Positions 18,420-28,228 of a DNA stretch of 38,897 bases are shown piece by piece; positions within the stretch are counted from its first letter, which is position 1, and every line of letters begins with the position of its first letter. The notes below the pieces were generated by a model. That model had not been told where the DNA came from. It ran no database searches and saw only the letters and a list, made by a program, of their open reading frames with translations. The position numbers and the translations under genes are program-made. The stretch is from Hyphomonadaceae bacterium (GTDB lineage: Bacteria > Pseudomonadota > Alphaproteobacteria > Caulobacterales > Hyphomonadaceae): contig JAIXVM010000238.1 of assembly GCA_027482995.1 (NCBI GenBank), positions 1 through 38,897 on the forward strand. The letters are read 5' to 3'.

Positions 18420-20585
18420 TTACCAGATCCGGATGCGCTGTTCCGGCGGCAGGTAGAGCGCATCTTCCGGGCCGACATCAAACGCTTCGTACCACTCGTC
18501 GAAGTTCCGGACCACGCCGTTGATCCGGTAATCCGGCGGCGAGTGCGGATCGGTCAGCAGCTGCTGGCGCGTGGCTTCTTCGCGGTATTTGGCGCGCCAG
18601 ACCTGCGCCCAGCCGAGGAAGAAGCGCTGGTCACCGGTCAGGCCGTCGATCACCGGCGCCTTTTCAGCCTCGCTGACCGTGCCGTCGCTGTCCTTGTCCA
18701 GGCTCATCTGGTAGGCGCGGTAAGCCATCGACAGGCCGCCGACATCACCGATGTTTTCGCCGAGGGTCAGGCGGCCGTTGACGCAGGTCTTGCCGTCATC
18801 GAGCGGGCAATAGCTGTCATACTGGGCCACTAGGGCATCGGTCAGCATGCGGAACGCGGCAAGGTCAGTATCGGTCCACCAGTTCTGGAGCGCGCCGACC
18901 GCGTCATATTTCGCACCCTGGTCATCGAAGCCATGTCCCATTTCGTGACCGATGACGCCGCCGATGGCGCCATAGTTCACGGCCGGATCGGCGGACAGGT
19001 TGAAGAAGGGCGGCTGCAGGATCGCGGCCGGGAAGACGATCTCGTTGAAGCTCGGGTTGTAATAGGCGTTCACCGTCTGCGGGGTCATGAACCATTCGGT
19101 CTTGTCGACCTTCGTTCCCAGCTTCGACAGGTTGTCCTGCATGGCCCACTTGCCGGCGGCCATCGCGTTGTCGAGCGCATTCGTGCCGACGATCAACGTC
19201 TCGTAGGTCTCGAACTCGACCGGATAGCCGATCTTCGGATCGAACGTGTTCAGCTTCTCGACGGCTTTGACTTTCGTGTCAGCGCTCATCCAGGCAAGAT
19301 CCGCGATATTGGCGTCCATCGCCTTGCGCAGGTTGGCGACAAGCTCATCCATCGCGGCCTTGTTCTCGGCCGGGAAGTGACGCTCAACGAACACCTTGCC
19401 GATGGCTTCACCCAGCACGCCTTCGGTCGCAGACACCGCCCGCTTCCAGCGCTCGCGCTGAGCCGGCTGGCCGCGAAGCGCGGTGCCGTAGAAGGCGAAC
19501 TGGGCCGCGTCGATGTCTTCGGAGAGGACGTCAGCGTGGTCGATCAGGAAATGCGCCTTGAGATAGGCCTTCCAGGTGTCGAGCGAGGTTTTCGAGCTGA
19601 GGGCGAAGATGCCTTCGAACCCCTTGCCGAGCTTGGCGGCGTCGTCGGCGGTCAGGCCGGCCGAGGCGAGTTCTTCCTTGGTCGGAGGAATTTCGGAAAC
19701 GAGGAAGCTTGACTGCGTGCCGACGCCGAGCGTGTCCAGGGCAGTCTGGACCGGGAAGTCGCCGCCGAGCGCGACGAGCTGCTCGCGGCTCAGCTTGTTA
19801 TAGGTCACTTCCGGGTTGCGCGAGACCGTGCGGTCCCAGTCGAGCTTCGCAATCTCGGTTTCGAACGCCATCACATCGGCGGCCGTCTTGGCAGGATCGG
19901 CATAGCCCGCCTTGCCGAGAGCGAAGGTCAGCAGCTCGACATATTTGGCGCGCAGCCCAACCGACTTCTCGTCATCCTTCAGGTAATAGTCGCGGTCCGG
20001 CATGCCGAGGCCGCCGAGCGACATCTGGAAGATGTAGGTCTCGGGATCCTTGTCATCGACGAACACGAAGCCGTTGATCGGCGAGGCATAGCCCACCGTT
20101 GCGGTGATCCGTGCAATGTCGGCCGTGCTGGAGATGGCATCGATCTCGGCGAAGTAGGCCGCGGCCGGGGTGAGGCCGGCGGCGTTGATCGCGGCGGTGT
20201 CCATATAGGCCTTGTAAATGGCTGCGATCTTGCCTTCCGGCGTCGTCACGGCGGGGGAGGTTGCGGCCAGGTCTTCGATGATCCGGCGCACGCGCTGCTC
20301 GGATTTCTCACGCAAGAGGTCGAACGATCCATAACGCGACTTGTCCGCGGGAATTTCGAATTCGGCGAGCCATTTGCCGTTCACATACTTGTTGAAATCG
20401 TCACCCGGTTTCACGGCGGCATCGCCGGTCTCGAGGTTGATGCCCCAGTCGCCCCAAACATCCGGCGAGGCCAGTTGCAGCACTTCTTCAGCGGGCTTCG
20501 CCGCTTCCGGCACGGCCGTATCCTTGTGGTGCGCACAGGCCGTGATCAGCGCCAGCGAGGCTGCGCCAAGCAGAAGTTTCTTCAT
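18420..20585 (-). CDS. M13 family metallopeptidase, lipoprotein
   Basis: Signal peptide MKKLLLGAASLALITAC; zinc motif GGVIGHEMGHGFDDQGAKYD and NIGDVGGLSMAY. Confidence 0.95.
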   Translation of the reverse strand: MKKLLLGAASLALITACAHHKDTAVPEAAKPAEEVLQLASPDVWGDWGINLETGDAAVKPGDDFNKYVNGKWLAEFEIPADKSRYGSFDLLREKSEQRVRRIIEDLAATSPAVTTPEGKIAAIYKAYMDTAAINAAGLTPAAAYFAEIDAISSTADIARITATVGYASPINGFVFVDDKDPETYIFQMSLGGLGMPDRDYYLKDDEKSVGLRAKYVELLTFALGKAGYADPAKTAADVMAFETEIAKLDWDRTVSRNPEVTYNKLSREQLVALGGDFPVQTALDTLGVGTQSSFLVSEIPPTKEELASAGLTADDAAKLGKGFEGIFALSSKTSLDTWKAYLKAHFLIDHADVLSEDIDAAQFAFYGTALRGQPAQRERWKRAVSATEGVLGEAIGKVFVERHFPAENKAAMDELVANLRKAMDANIADLAWMSADTKVKAVEKLNTFDPKIGYPVEFETYETLIVGTNALDNAMAAGKWAMQDNLSKLGTKVDKTEWFMTPQTVNAYYNPSFNEIVFPAAILQPPFFNLSADPAVNYGAIGGVIGHEMGHGFDDQGAKYDAVGALQNWWTDTDLAAFRMLTDALVAQYDSYCPLDDGKTCVNGRLTLGENIGDVGGLSMAYRAYQMSLDKDSDGTVSEAEKAPVIDGLTGDQRFFLGWAQVWRAKYREEATRQQLLTDPHSPPDYRINGVVRNFDEWYEAFDVGPEDALYLPPEQRIRIW

Positions 20586-20652
20586 GGAATGCTCCTTTGT
20601 AAGCCCTCGCCAAACCCGGCAAGGGGCAATGTGAAAACTGTATGGGCCAAGC

Positions 20653-23600
20653 CTACTCGGCGGGCGCGGGGCGGCCCTGGCTGCTCGTGCCGATGAGTTC
20701 TTCCTCGTCGATATTCGCCACGCCGGTATACCCTTCGCCGATCTGGCGATAGGGGCGCCCGCCCCAGGTCCATCCAAAGATCCGCCCGATCTCGCAGCCC
20801 ACCGCATACATGGACGGCACGAGGAACAGGGTGATGAACAAGGCAAAGCAGATCGCGAAGCTGAGGGACACAAGCATCGGTTTCAGGAACTGCGCCTGCG
20901 TCGATTTCTCCGCCAGCATCGGGCCGATGCCGACGAACGTGGTGATCGACGTCAGGAAGATCGGCCGGAAGCGCGAAACCCCCGCATCGATCAGCGCCTG
21001 CATCGCGCCGGCGCCTTGCTCGCGCCGCGTGTTGACGTAGTCGATCAGCACGAGGTTGTCGTTGATGATCACGCCCGCCGCCGCAGCAATCCCGAACAAG
21101 GCGAACATCGCCATCGGCGTATCGGTCAAGGCCAGGCCGAACATCGCGCCGGTATAGGCCAGCGGGATCGCCGTCATCAGCAACAACGGTTGCGCATAAG
21201 ACCGGAACGCGATCGCCAGCAGCATGTACATCGCCGCGATTGCAATCAGCAGCAGGCGCTGGATCTCGGCGAAGAATTCCTGCTCCTGCTCGAAGCCGCC
21301 GGCCTCGCCGCGGGTCACGTCCGGGAATTCCTGTTTGAATTGCGGCCAGAAGTCTTTCTCCATGGCCTCCATGATCTTCGCGCGGCCGCCTTCACCGAGC
21401 ACTTCCGCCGAGACCGAGACCGAACGCACACGGTTGCGGCGCACGATCCGGTTGATGCCGGGCGCAAACTCGAAATCCGCAACCTGGGTGACCGGAATCT
21501 CCCGGCCGTCCAGCGTCCGTATGCGGATCGAGGCCAGGCTGTCGAGGTCGTCACGCGACGCCTCCGGCAGGCGCACGCGCACTTCCACGTCCATGCCGTC
21601 GCGCGGCAGGCGCTGGGCCAATTCGCCGAAATAGGCCTGCCGCAGCTGGTTCGACACATCCGCCAGCGTGATGCCCAGCGTCTCTGCCCCTGGCTTCATC
21701 GTGATGCGGATTTCCTCCGCCGCCGACGACAGGTTGTCGGTGACATCATAGGCCTCGGCATAGGTGGCGAGGTGTGCCTTCAGCTTGTCGGCCGCTGCCC
21801 GCAGACGGTCGAGGTCCGGATGGCTCAACGCGAACTGGACGCCCGTATCAGGCCGGTTAAAGGTGAACTCGAAATTGATTTCCTCCGCATCCTGAATGTC
21901 GCCGGTCGCCTCGCGAAGGGCGTCGGCGAGATCCTTGGAGCGCAGCTCCTCGGGGCGTTCTTCCGGCGGCACCAGGCTGATCCAGGCCTGCACGCTCGTG
22001 CCGCCCGCCACGACGGACGCGTCGCGGATGAGGCCTTCCTTGATTTCCGGAAAATCGAGCGACGTCTTGCGCCGCGCTTCGACCACACCGGCCTGCAACT
22101 GGTCGCGCACCTGCAGCACACGCTCGAACGGCGTGCCGTCCGGCATTTCGATGTTGACCTGGATGAGATCGGCTTCGATCTCCGGCATGAACTTGAACGG
22201 CACGATGCCGTTCGCCTGCATGCTGATCGAAATCATCACCAGCGAGGCAAAGAACGCGATGGTTGCGTACCGGAAGCGGATCGCCGCCTCGAGGGCAGGC
22301 TTGTAGATGTTGGCCGCAAACCAGAGCAGGCTGTCGGCAATCCGGCGCTGCAGCTTGAGGAATGGGCCGAGTGGCCCGTCGAATTTCTGCTTCTCCATGT
22401 GCGCAAGGTGCGAGGGCAGGATCAGCATGCACTCAAGCGTCGAGATGATCAGGGCCGCGATCACCACGAACGAGATTTGCGAGGTGAACATCCGCGTCGG
22501 CCCGGTCACGAACAGCCAGGGCAGGAAGGCGATGATCGTCGTGAGAATGCCGAAGATGATCGGCTTCACCACCAGCTGCGTGCCGACGATGGCGGCATCG
22601 AGCCCCTTGCGCCGTCCGCTTTCCACTTCCTTGTGTATGTTCTCGCCCACCACGATCGCATCGTCCACGATGATGCCGATCACCAGCAGCACAGCGAAGG
22701 TGGAGAGGATGTTCCACGACACGCCGACCAGCGGGAACAGGATCATCGCACCCGCAAACGCGGTCAGAATGCCCGACGTGACCCAGAACGCCACCAGTGG
22801 TCGCAGGAACAGGATCAGGATGAACATCACCAGCAACGCGCCCTGGATGGCGGATGAGGAGATCAACTCCATCCGCGCAACGAAGGTCGTGGAATCGTCC
22901 CACAACTTGTCGATCCGGACGCCTTCCGGAAGGATGCCATTGGCCGGATCGTTCGCGCGGTCGATGTATTCGCGAAACCCTTCGGCATACTTTTCGATGT
23001 TCATCTTGTCCGGCTCGGGCACCATGACAAACACGGTCGTCCGTCCGTTGAAGCTCGCGCTCAACTTGTCGCTCGCAAAGCCGTCGATGACGTTCGCCAC
23101 GTCATCCACGCGCACCGTACCCTGATCACTCGACTGGCGGATGATGATGTTGCCGAACTGCTCGGCTGTGTCAGCAAGGTTGCGCGCCGACAATTGCACA
23201 TCGCCCACCGGCGACTCGATCCGTCCGCCGGAAGAGTTCAGCGATGTCTGGCGCACCGCGTTCGCGACATCCGACATCGACAGGCCGAAGCGCCGCAGCG
23301 CTTCCTCGGACACTTCGATGCTGACCTGCTCTTCCATCGTGCCTTGCAGCACGGCAAGCTCGCCGCCGGGCAGGGCGGCGATGTCATCGCGCACCTTGTC
23401 GCCGATCTTGCGCAGCGTGCGCGCGTCCACGTCGCCGTGAACCGCAAGGCCCATGAACCAGTTGCGCTGTTCCCAGCGCTCCACTTGCGGCTCGAACGCC
23501 GCCTGCGGAAGGTTGTTGATCTGGTCGACCCGCAGCTTCACCTCATCGAGGAAGACGTTCATGTCGATGTCGTCGCGGCCGCGGATGTTGACCACGCCGA

Positions 23601-23865
23601 AGCCTTCGCTGGACGTCGAGGTCACGCGCTCGAGCCCGTCAATGTCGGCGACGGCTTCCTCGATCCGGGTCACGATCTGGTCTTCAATGTCGCGCGGGGA
23701 CGCGCCGGTCCAGGCCACCGAGACGGAGGCACCCGAGACTTTCACCACCGGGAACATTTCCCGTTCCATCGCGGAGTAGCCAAAGGCCCCGCCCGCGAAG
23801 AAGATGAACATCAGCAGGTTGGCGGCAACCGAGTTACGGGCAAACCACGCGACGATACCGTTCAT
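20653..23865 (-). CDS. RND efflux transporter permease subunit
   Basis: 1070 aa; repeated TM blocks; GIIVDDAIVVGENIHKEVE and LIDAGVSRFRPIFLTSITTFVGIGPML. Confidence 0.96.
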   Translation of the reverse strand: MNGIVAWFARNSVAANLLMFIFFAGGAFGYSAMEREMFPVVKVSGASVSVAWTGASPRDIEDQIVTRIEEAVADIDGLERVTSTSSEGFGVVNIRGRDDIDMNVFLDEVKLRVDQINNLPQAAFEPQVERWEQRNWFMGLAVHGDVDARTLRKIGDKVRDDIAALPGGELAVLQGTMEEQVSIEVSEEALRRFGLSMSDVANAVRQTSLNSSGGRIESPVGDVQLSARNLADTAEQFGNIIIRQSSDQGTVRVDDVANVIDGFASDKLSASFNGRTTVFVMVPEPDKMNIEKYAEGFREYIDRANDPANGILPEGVRIDKLWDDSTTFVARMELISSSAIQGALLVMFILILFLRPLVAFWVTSGILTAFAGAMILFPLVGVSWNILSTFAVLLVIGIIVDDAIVVGENIHKEVESGRRKGLDAAIVGTQLVVKPIIFGILTTIIAFLPWLFVTGPTRMFTSQISFVVIAALIISTLECMLILPSHLAHMEKQKFDGPLGPFLKLQRRIADSLLWFAANIYKPALEAAIRFRYATIAFFASLVMISISMQANGIVPFKFMPEIEADLIQVNIEMPDGTPFERVLQVRDQLQAGVVEARRKTSLDFPEIKEGLIRDASVVAGGTSVQAWISLVPPEERPEELRSKDLADALREATGDIQDAEEINFEFTFNRPDTGVQFALSHPDLDRLRAAADKLKAHLATYAEAYDVTDNLSSAAEEIRITMKPGAETLGITLADVSNQLRQAYFGELAQRLPRDGMDVEVRVRLPEASRDDLDSLASIRIRTLDGREIPVTQVADFEFAPGINRIVRRNRVRSVSVSAEVLGEGGRAKIMEAMEKDFWPQFKQEFPDVTRGEAGGFEQEQEFFAEIQRLLLIAIAAMYMLLAIAFRSYAQPLLLMTAIPLAYTGAMFGLALTDTPMAMFALFGIAAAAGVIINDNLVLIDYVNTRREQGAGAMQALIDAGVSRFRPIFLTSITTFVGIGPMLAEKSTQAQFLKPMLVSLSFAICFALFITLFLVPSMYAVGCEIGRIFGWTWGGRPYRQIGEGYTGVANIDEEELIGTSSQGRPAPAE

Positions 23866-25139
23866 TGGGCGGCTCCCTCACTGCCTTTGCCGGTCTCGGC
23901 CTTGGCGACCTTTTCGTCCTTGCCGTCGGCTTTCGCCGGCTTCGGCGGATTGTGAACCTTCACCGTGCCATCTTCCATCCGCTGCATCACGGTGAGGCTC
24001 ATGCCATCAAACGGCGCCTGGACCGGGCTGATGATCGCCAGCTCGCCGACCTTTGCACCTTCATGGAAGTAGGCGCCGTCCTTGTCCGAGTGTTCGATAT
24101 CGACCGTCCGGATCGACAGCTTGCCGCTCTTTGGATCGCCGATGAACAGCTGGTCGTCGCCGCGCAGCGCCGAACGCGGCGCCACCAGCACGCGGTCAAG
24201 GGCGCGGCCCTGGATCTCGGCATTGACGAACAGGCCCGGCGCCATCGGCGCGCCGTTGTCGGCGCCCTTGCCGAACGGATCATTCAGCTCGGCGATGACG
24301 TTGATCTGGCGCGTCTGGCTGTTGATCGCGGCGCCCGTGCGCACGACCTGTCCGCGCCAGGTCCGCGGCTCCCCGCCCACGGTGGCGGTGAAGACAACTT
24401 CCGGCCCCGGCGTCTTGGCGCTGCTGGCGAAGGCGAGCGGCAGTCCGAGCCGGCCGATCTCTTCATCCTTCAGCGGAAGGACGACCTCGACAACATCATT
24501 GCCGAAGATCTGGCCCAGCGACTGGCCGGGTGCGACCACCTGGCCGATATCGACCATGCGCTCGCGCACGCGCCCGTCGAACGGGGCAACGACCGCCGTG
24601 CGCGCCAGCGCCAATTGTGCGTCCTGAAGCTGCGACTTTGCCGCGTCCAGCGCCGCGCGCGCTTCGGCAAGCTGCGGCTCGCGGCGGGCGAGGGGAGAGG
24701 CATCGGTCATGCCGAGGTCTTCAAGGTCTTGTTGTGCAAGCTCGGATTCGGCGATCTCGCGGGCGAGGCGCTGCTCGGCCGAGGCGACGGTCGAGCGCGC
24801 GCGCACGACACCGAGTTCATAGTCTTCGCCTTCGACGCGCACGAGCACCTGGCCCTTGCGGATGAAGCCGCCATCGATGAAGTCCGGCGACACATAGGCC
24901 ACACGGCCCGAAATCTGCGGCGAGACCGAGATCTCGCGCTTCGGGCGCACTTCGCCCTGCGCTTCGACGGTCAAGGTCAGCGCCACTTCCTTCACCGGTT
25001 CGGCGAACACGTTGAGGCCCGCCTGGGGTTCCTCGGATTTCTCCGCCTCCGGCTTGAAGGCGCTGACGGCGATGAACCCGCCCACCCCGAGAATGAGGAT
25101 GATGGCGATCGGGGCGATGATGGCGATAAGGCGTCCCAT
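23862..25139 (-). CDS. RND efflux periplasmic adaptor subunit
   Basis: 425 aa; N-terminal TM, lipoyl/barrel-sandwich pattern, coiled coil; 4-nt overlap with the permease. Confidence 0.93.
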   Translation of the reverse strand: MGRLIAIIAPIAIILILGVGGFIAVSAFKPEAEKSEEPQAGLNVFAEPVKEVALTLTVEAQGEVRPKREISVSPQISGRVAYVSPDFIDGGFIRKGQVLVRVEGEDYELGVVRARSTVASAEQRLAREIAESELAQQDLEDLGMTDASPLARREPQLAEARAALDAAKSQLQDAQLALARTAVVAPFDGRVRERMVDIGQVVAPGQSLGQIFGNDVVEVVLPLKDEEIGRLGLPLAFASSAKTPGPEVVFTATVGGEPRTWRGQVVRTGAAINSQTRQINVIAELNDPFGKGADNGAPMAPGLFVNAEIQGRALDRVLVAPRSALRGDDQLFIGDPKSGKLSIRTVDIEHSDKDGAYFHEGAKVGELAIISPVQAPFDGMSLTVMQRMEDGTVKVHNPPKPAKADGKDEKVAKAETGKGSEGAAQ

Positions 25140-25141
25140 GA

Positions 25142-26605
25142 TTATTGGCTCCTGCCGTCTTCTTCGGCGTCTGCGTCGGGTGTGGTTTCGGTTGCAGGCA
25201 GAACGGGAACACCGCCGCCAAGCGCAAGGTGATAGGATATCCGGTTGGTCGCACGGCTGGCCCGCGCAGACACGAACTGGCTCTCGGCGTTGAGGCGCCG
25301 TGTCTGCGCATCGATCAGGTCAAAGATCGTGATCGTGCCGCTGACATACTGGCGTTCGGCCAGGTCCTCGGCGAACTTCGCTTCTTCGAACGCGACCGAC
25401 TGGGCCGCTTCCTGCTGGGCCAGAAGAACGTCCGCTGTGAGCGCGTCTTCCACTTCGCGCCATGCGTTCAGCACGCCGCCCGCGTAGTTCGCAACCGCCG
25501 CCTCGGCCTGTGCAATCGCCGCCGCCTGCTGCGCCCGCAGGCGCCCGCCGGCGAACAGCGGCTGGGTCAGCCCGGCAATCAGCCGCGCCGCGATCAACGC
25601 AGGATCGACGGCTTCTTCAAACGTGCTCCCGCCGCCGGACGCCGTGGCGCTCAATCGAAGCGCAGGCAGCATCGCGAGGCGTGCTTCTTCGGCCGCAAGG
25701 CCGGCGCCCACGACGCGCGCTTCCAGCGCGGCAACGTCGGGCCGGCGGGTGAGCAACAGCGCCGGGTTGCCCTCGGCGGTGATGGGTTCAAGCTTGGGCA
25801 ATTCCGTTGTCGAGGTCAGCTCTGCGCCGGGATAGCGGCCAAGCAGCACTTCCAGCCGCCGCGTCGCTTCTGCCGAGAACTGCTTGCGCGCCGCAATGGT
25901 GGCTTCGGCCGCCGCCAGCTGGCTACGCGCGGTGCGTAGCTCGAGCGGACCCGAAATGCCGGAACGCACGCGCCGGTCGGTGATGGTCAGCACCCGGTCG
26001 CGCGCCTCGAAGGACAGCTGCGCGATGCGTTCCTGCGCCAGCGCCTCGTTCAGCGCGATCCATGCCCCGGCGGTCTGCGCCGTGATCGACAGCTCGGCCG
26101 CGGCAAGGTCGGCCTCGCTGGCCGCACGGTCCGCATCGGCCTGCGCCACTGAATTGGACACCCGGCCCCACAGGTCGGCTTCCCAGCTCGCGTCCAGATT
26201 GGCGCTGTAGACGGAGTTTTCGATCTGCTCTTCCTGGCCGCCGATGATCACCCCCGTGGAGGTGCTGCCGCCGGAGACGCTGGCGGAAAGGCTGGGCAAC
26301 CATTGGCCCCGCGCACCGCGAGAGCGGGCCTGCGCGGCGCGGGCGAGGGCGGCGCGCGCTTCCAGCGTCGGGTTCGCAGCCAGCGCTTCGGCCACCAGAG
26401 CGGTCATTTGCGGGTCATTGAATTGGCTCAGCCAGTCGGCGGACGGGGCCTGTCCGGCCACGCCGCTGGCGCTCCATTCATCCGGCGCATCCGGCACCGT
26501 GCTGAACAGCGCGTCCCGGTCGTCGATATAGCGTTCGGAGGCGTCCGGAATGGCCGCGCAGGCGGCCAGCATGGCGGTTCCGAAGAGAAGAAAGGACTTT
26601 TTCAT
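25142..26605 (-). CDS. Efflux outer membrane factor (TolC/OprM family lipoprotein)
   Basis: 487 aa; lipobox LAACA; WEADLWGRV and TRRPDVAALEARV OMF motifs. Confidence 0.93.
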   Translation of the reverse strand: MKKSFLLFGTAMLAACAAIPDASERYIDDRDALFSTVPDAPDEWSASGVAGQAPSADWLSQFNDPQMTALVAEALAANPTLEARAALARAAQARSRGARGQWLPSLSASVSGGSTSTGVIIGGQEEQIENSVYSANLDASWEADLWGRVSNSVAQADADRAASEADLAAAELSITAQTAGAWIALNEALAQERIAQLSFEARDRVLTITDRRVRSGISGPLELRTARSQLAAAEATIAARKQFSAEATRRLEVLLGRYPGAELTSTTELPKLEPITAEGNPALLLTRRPDVAALEARVVGAGLAAEEARLAMLPALRLSATASGGGSTFEEAVDPALIAARLIAGLTQPLFAGGRLRAQQAAAIAQAEAAVANYAGGVLNAWREVEDALTADVLLAQQEAAQSVAFEEAKFAEDLAERQYVSGTITIFDLIDAQTRRLNAESQFVSARASRATNRISYHLALGGGVPVLPATETTPDADAEEDGRSQ

Positions 26606-26844
26606 GCGGTCAAGGAACGCCCTGGCTGACTTTTAGGACCGGATACGCCTGCGCTTGCCGAGCGTCAATATGAAATTATCGAAATTCAATAATTTTGACA
26701 CGATGATTTTTCATCTGCCGTTAATCATACGAAAGCCGGGACTTGGCAGATCAGGGGGGCCGGGTTAGCGCCTGCCTGCGCAGCAGATCGCGCGCGCACG
26801 TCACACAGGTGCCCTCCTTGAGCGAAGAGCCAGCCAGCCGGTCG

Positions 26845-28176
26845 ATGACGCGCCGCACGCGGGACTTCACCGTCCTGACCGGCACCACCGGCATCGTGCT
26901 CCTGCTGCTCGTCGCCAACGGCGCGCTTGGGTTGCTGGAAGCGATCAGCGCCCTGATCGTGATTGCCTCGGTTGCGCTTGCCTACTTTGCGGGCTCTGCC
27001 GTCCGCGTGGCGCCGGCCAGCCCGGCCAACGACGCCGAGCCCGCCGCGTCCGGCGCGAACCTTCCGCAAGCCGACCTGCTCGCCGCCCTGCCGCTGCCAG
27101 CCCTTGAAATCGGCGCCGGCCAGAAGATCATGGCCTTCAACGGCGCCGCGGACGATCTCTTCGAACTCAGCAGTCTGCCCTTTGCCCGTGCCAGCGCCGT
27201 GATCCGCTCGCCGGTGCTGCTCGCCGCCATCGATGACGCCCTTGTGCGCCGCGAGGATGGCCCCGTCGGCGTCTCGGCCGAACTCGAGACCGGCCCGGAC
27301 GAGACCTGGCGCGCGCATGTCAGCCGCATCCCGGCCAGCGCAAATGTCCTTGTGCTGATGGAAGACCTCACCCCCGTGAAGCGCGCCGCCCGTGCCCGCG
27401 CCGACTTCCTCGCGAACGCCAGCCACGAGCTGCGCACGCCGCTCACCGCCATCTCCGGCTTCATCGAAACGATGCGCGGCCCCGCAAAAGATGACACCGC
27501 CGCCTGGCCCCGCTTCCTCGACATCATGGCCGGCGAGTCCGACCGGATGAGCCGCCTGATCGCCGACCTTCTCTCCCTCTCGCGGATTGAATCGTCCGAA
27601 CACGTCCTGCCGCGCGGCCGCGAGGATCTCACCGAGATCGTCTCTGCCTCTCTCGCCGCCCTGCAGCCGATCGCGGCCGAAAGCGGCGTCACCCTCCGGA
27701 TCCAGGACGCGCCGCCCGGCCTTCCGGACATCACCGCCCACCGCGACGAGCTCATCCAGGTCGTCGAAAACCTCGTCTCCAATGCCGTGAAGTATTCCAA
27801 GCCCGGCAGCGAGATCACGCTCGGCTACGGCGCCTCGACCTCCCTCGCCGAAGCGCGCACCGCCGCCTCGCAGCGCTGGGACGCGAGCCAGCGCATGACG
27901 CTGCTGCAAACACTTGCCCGCACCAGCGCGCCGGAACCCGCCGTCTGGCTGCGCGTCGAGGATCAGGGCCCCGGCATCGAGCGCGAACACCTGCCACGCC
28001 TCGGCGAACGCTTCTACCGCGCCGACCAGTCGCGCGGCGGCAAGATCACGGGCACCGGCCTCGGCCTCGCCATCGTCAAGCACATCATGGCCCACCACCG
28101 CGGCGGCCTCGCCGTCGAAACCCGCCTCGGCCAGGGCACCGCCTTCGGCGTCTGGCTCCCCGCCGCGCGGGATTGA
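26845..28176 (+). CDS. PhoR-like sensor histidine kinase
   Basis: Two N-terminal TM segments; FLANASHELRTPLTAISGFIETM (H-box), NLVSNAVKYS (N-box), DQGPGI, GTGLGLAIVKHIM. An upstream TTG/alternative start is possible. Confidence 0.9.
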   Translation: MTRRTRDFTVLTGTTGIVLLLLVANGALGLLEAISALIVIASVALAYFAGSAVRVAPASPANDAEPAASGANLPQADLLAALPLPALEIGAGQKIMAFNGAADDLFELSSLPFARASAVIRSPVLLAAIDDALVRREDGPVGVSAELETGPDETWRAHVSRIPASANVLVLMEDLTPVKRAARARADFLANASHELRTPLTAISGFIETMRGPAKDDTAAWPRFLDIMAGESDRMSRLIADLLSLSRIESSEHVLPRGREDLTEIVSASLAALQPIAAESGVTLRIQDAPPGLPDITAHRDELIQVVENLVSNAVKYSKPGSEITLGYGASTSLAEARTAASQRWDASQRMTLLQTLARTSAPEPAVWLRVEDQGPGIEREHLPRLGERFYRADQSRGGKITGTGLGLAIVKHIMAHHRGGLAVETRLGQGTAFGVWLPAARD

Positions 28177-28228
28177 TCCGTAGACGGTACACCGGGCATA
28201 AGCATCTGCACCGGCTGCCGGGCCCGCA

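Noticed and set aside
21016-22857. 613-aa plus ORF antisense to the RND permease
   Set aside because: Shadow ORF with HDR-rich composition typical of antisense frames.
14568-28190. Shared word CCGTAGACGGTA at about 14568 and 28179
   Set aside because: Only two copies of a short self-complementary 12-mer, one inside a coding context; likely chance.
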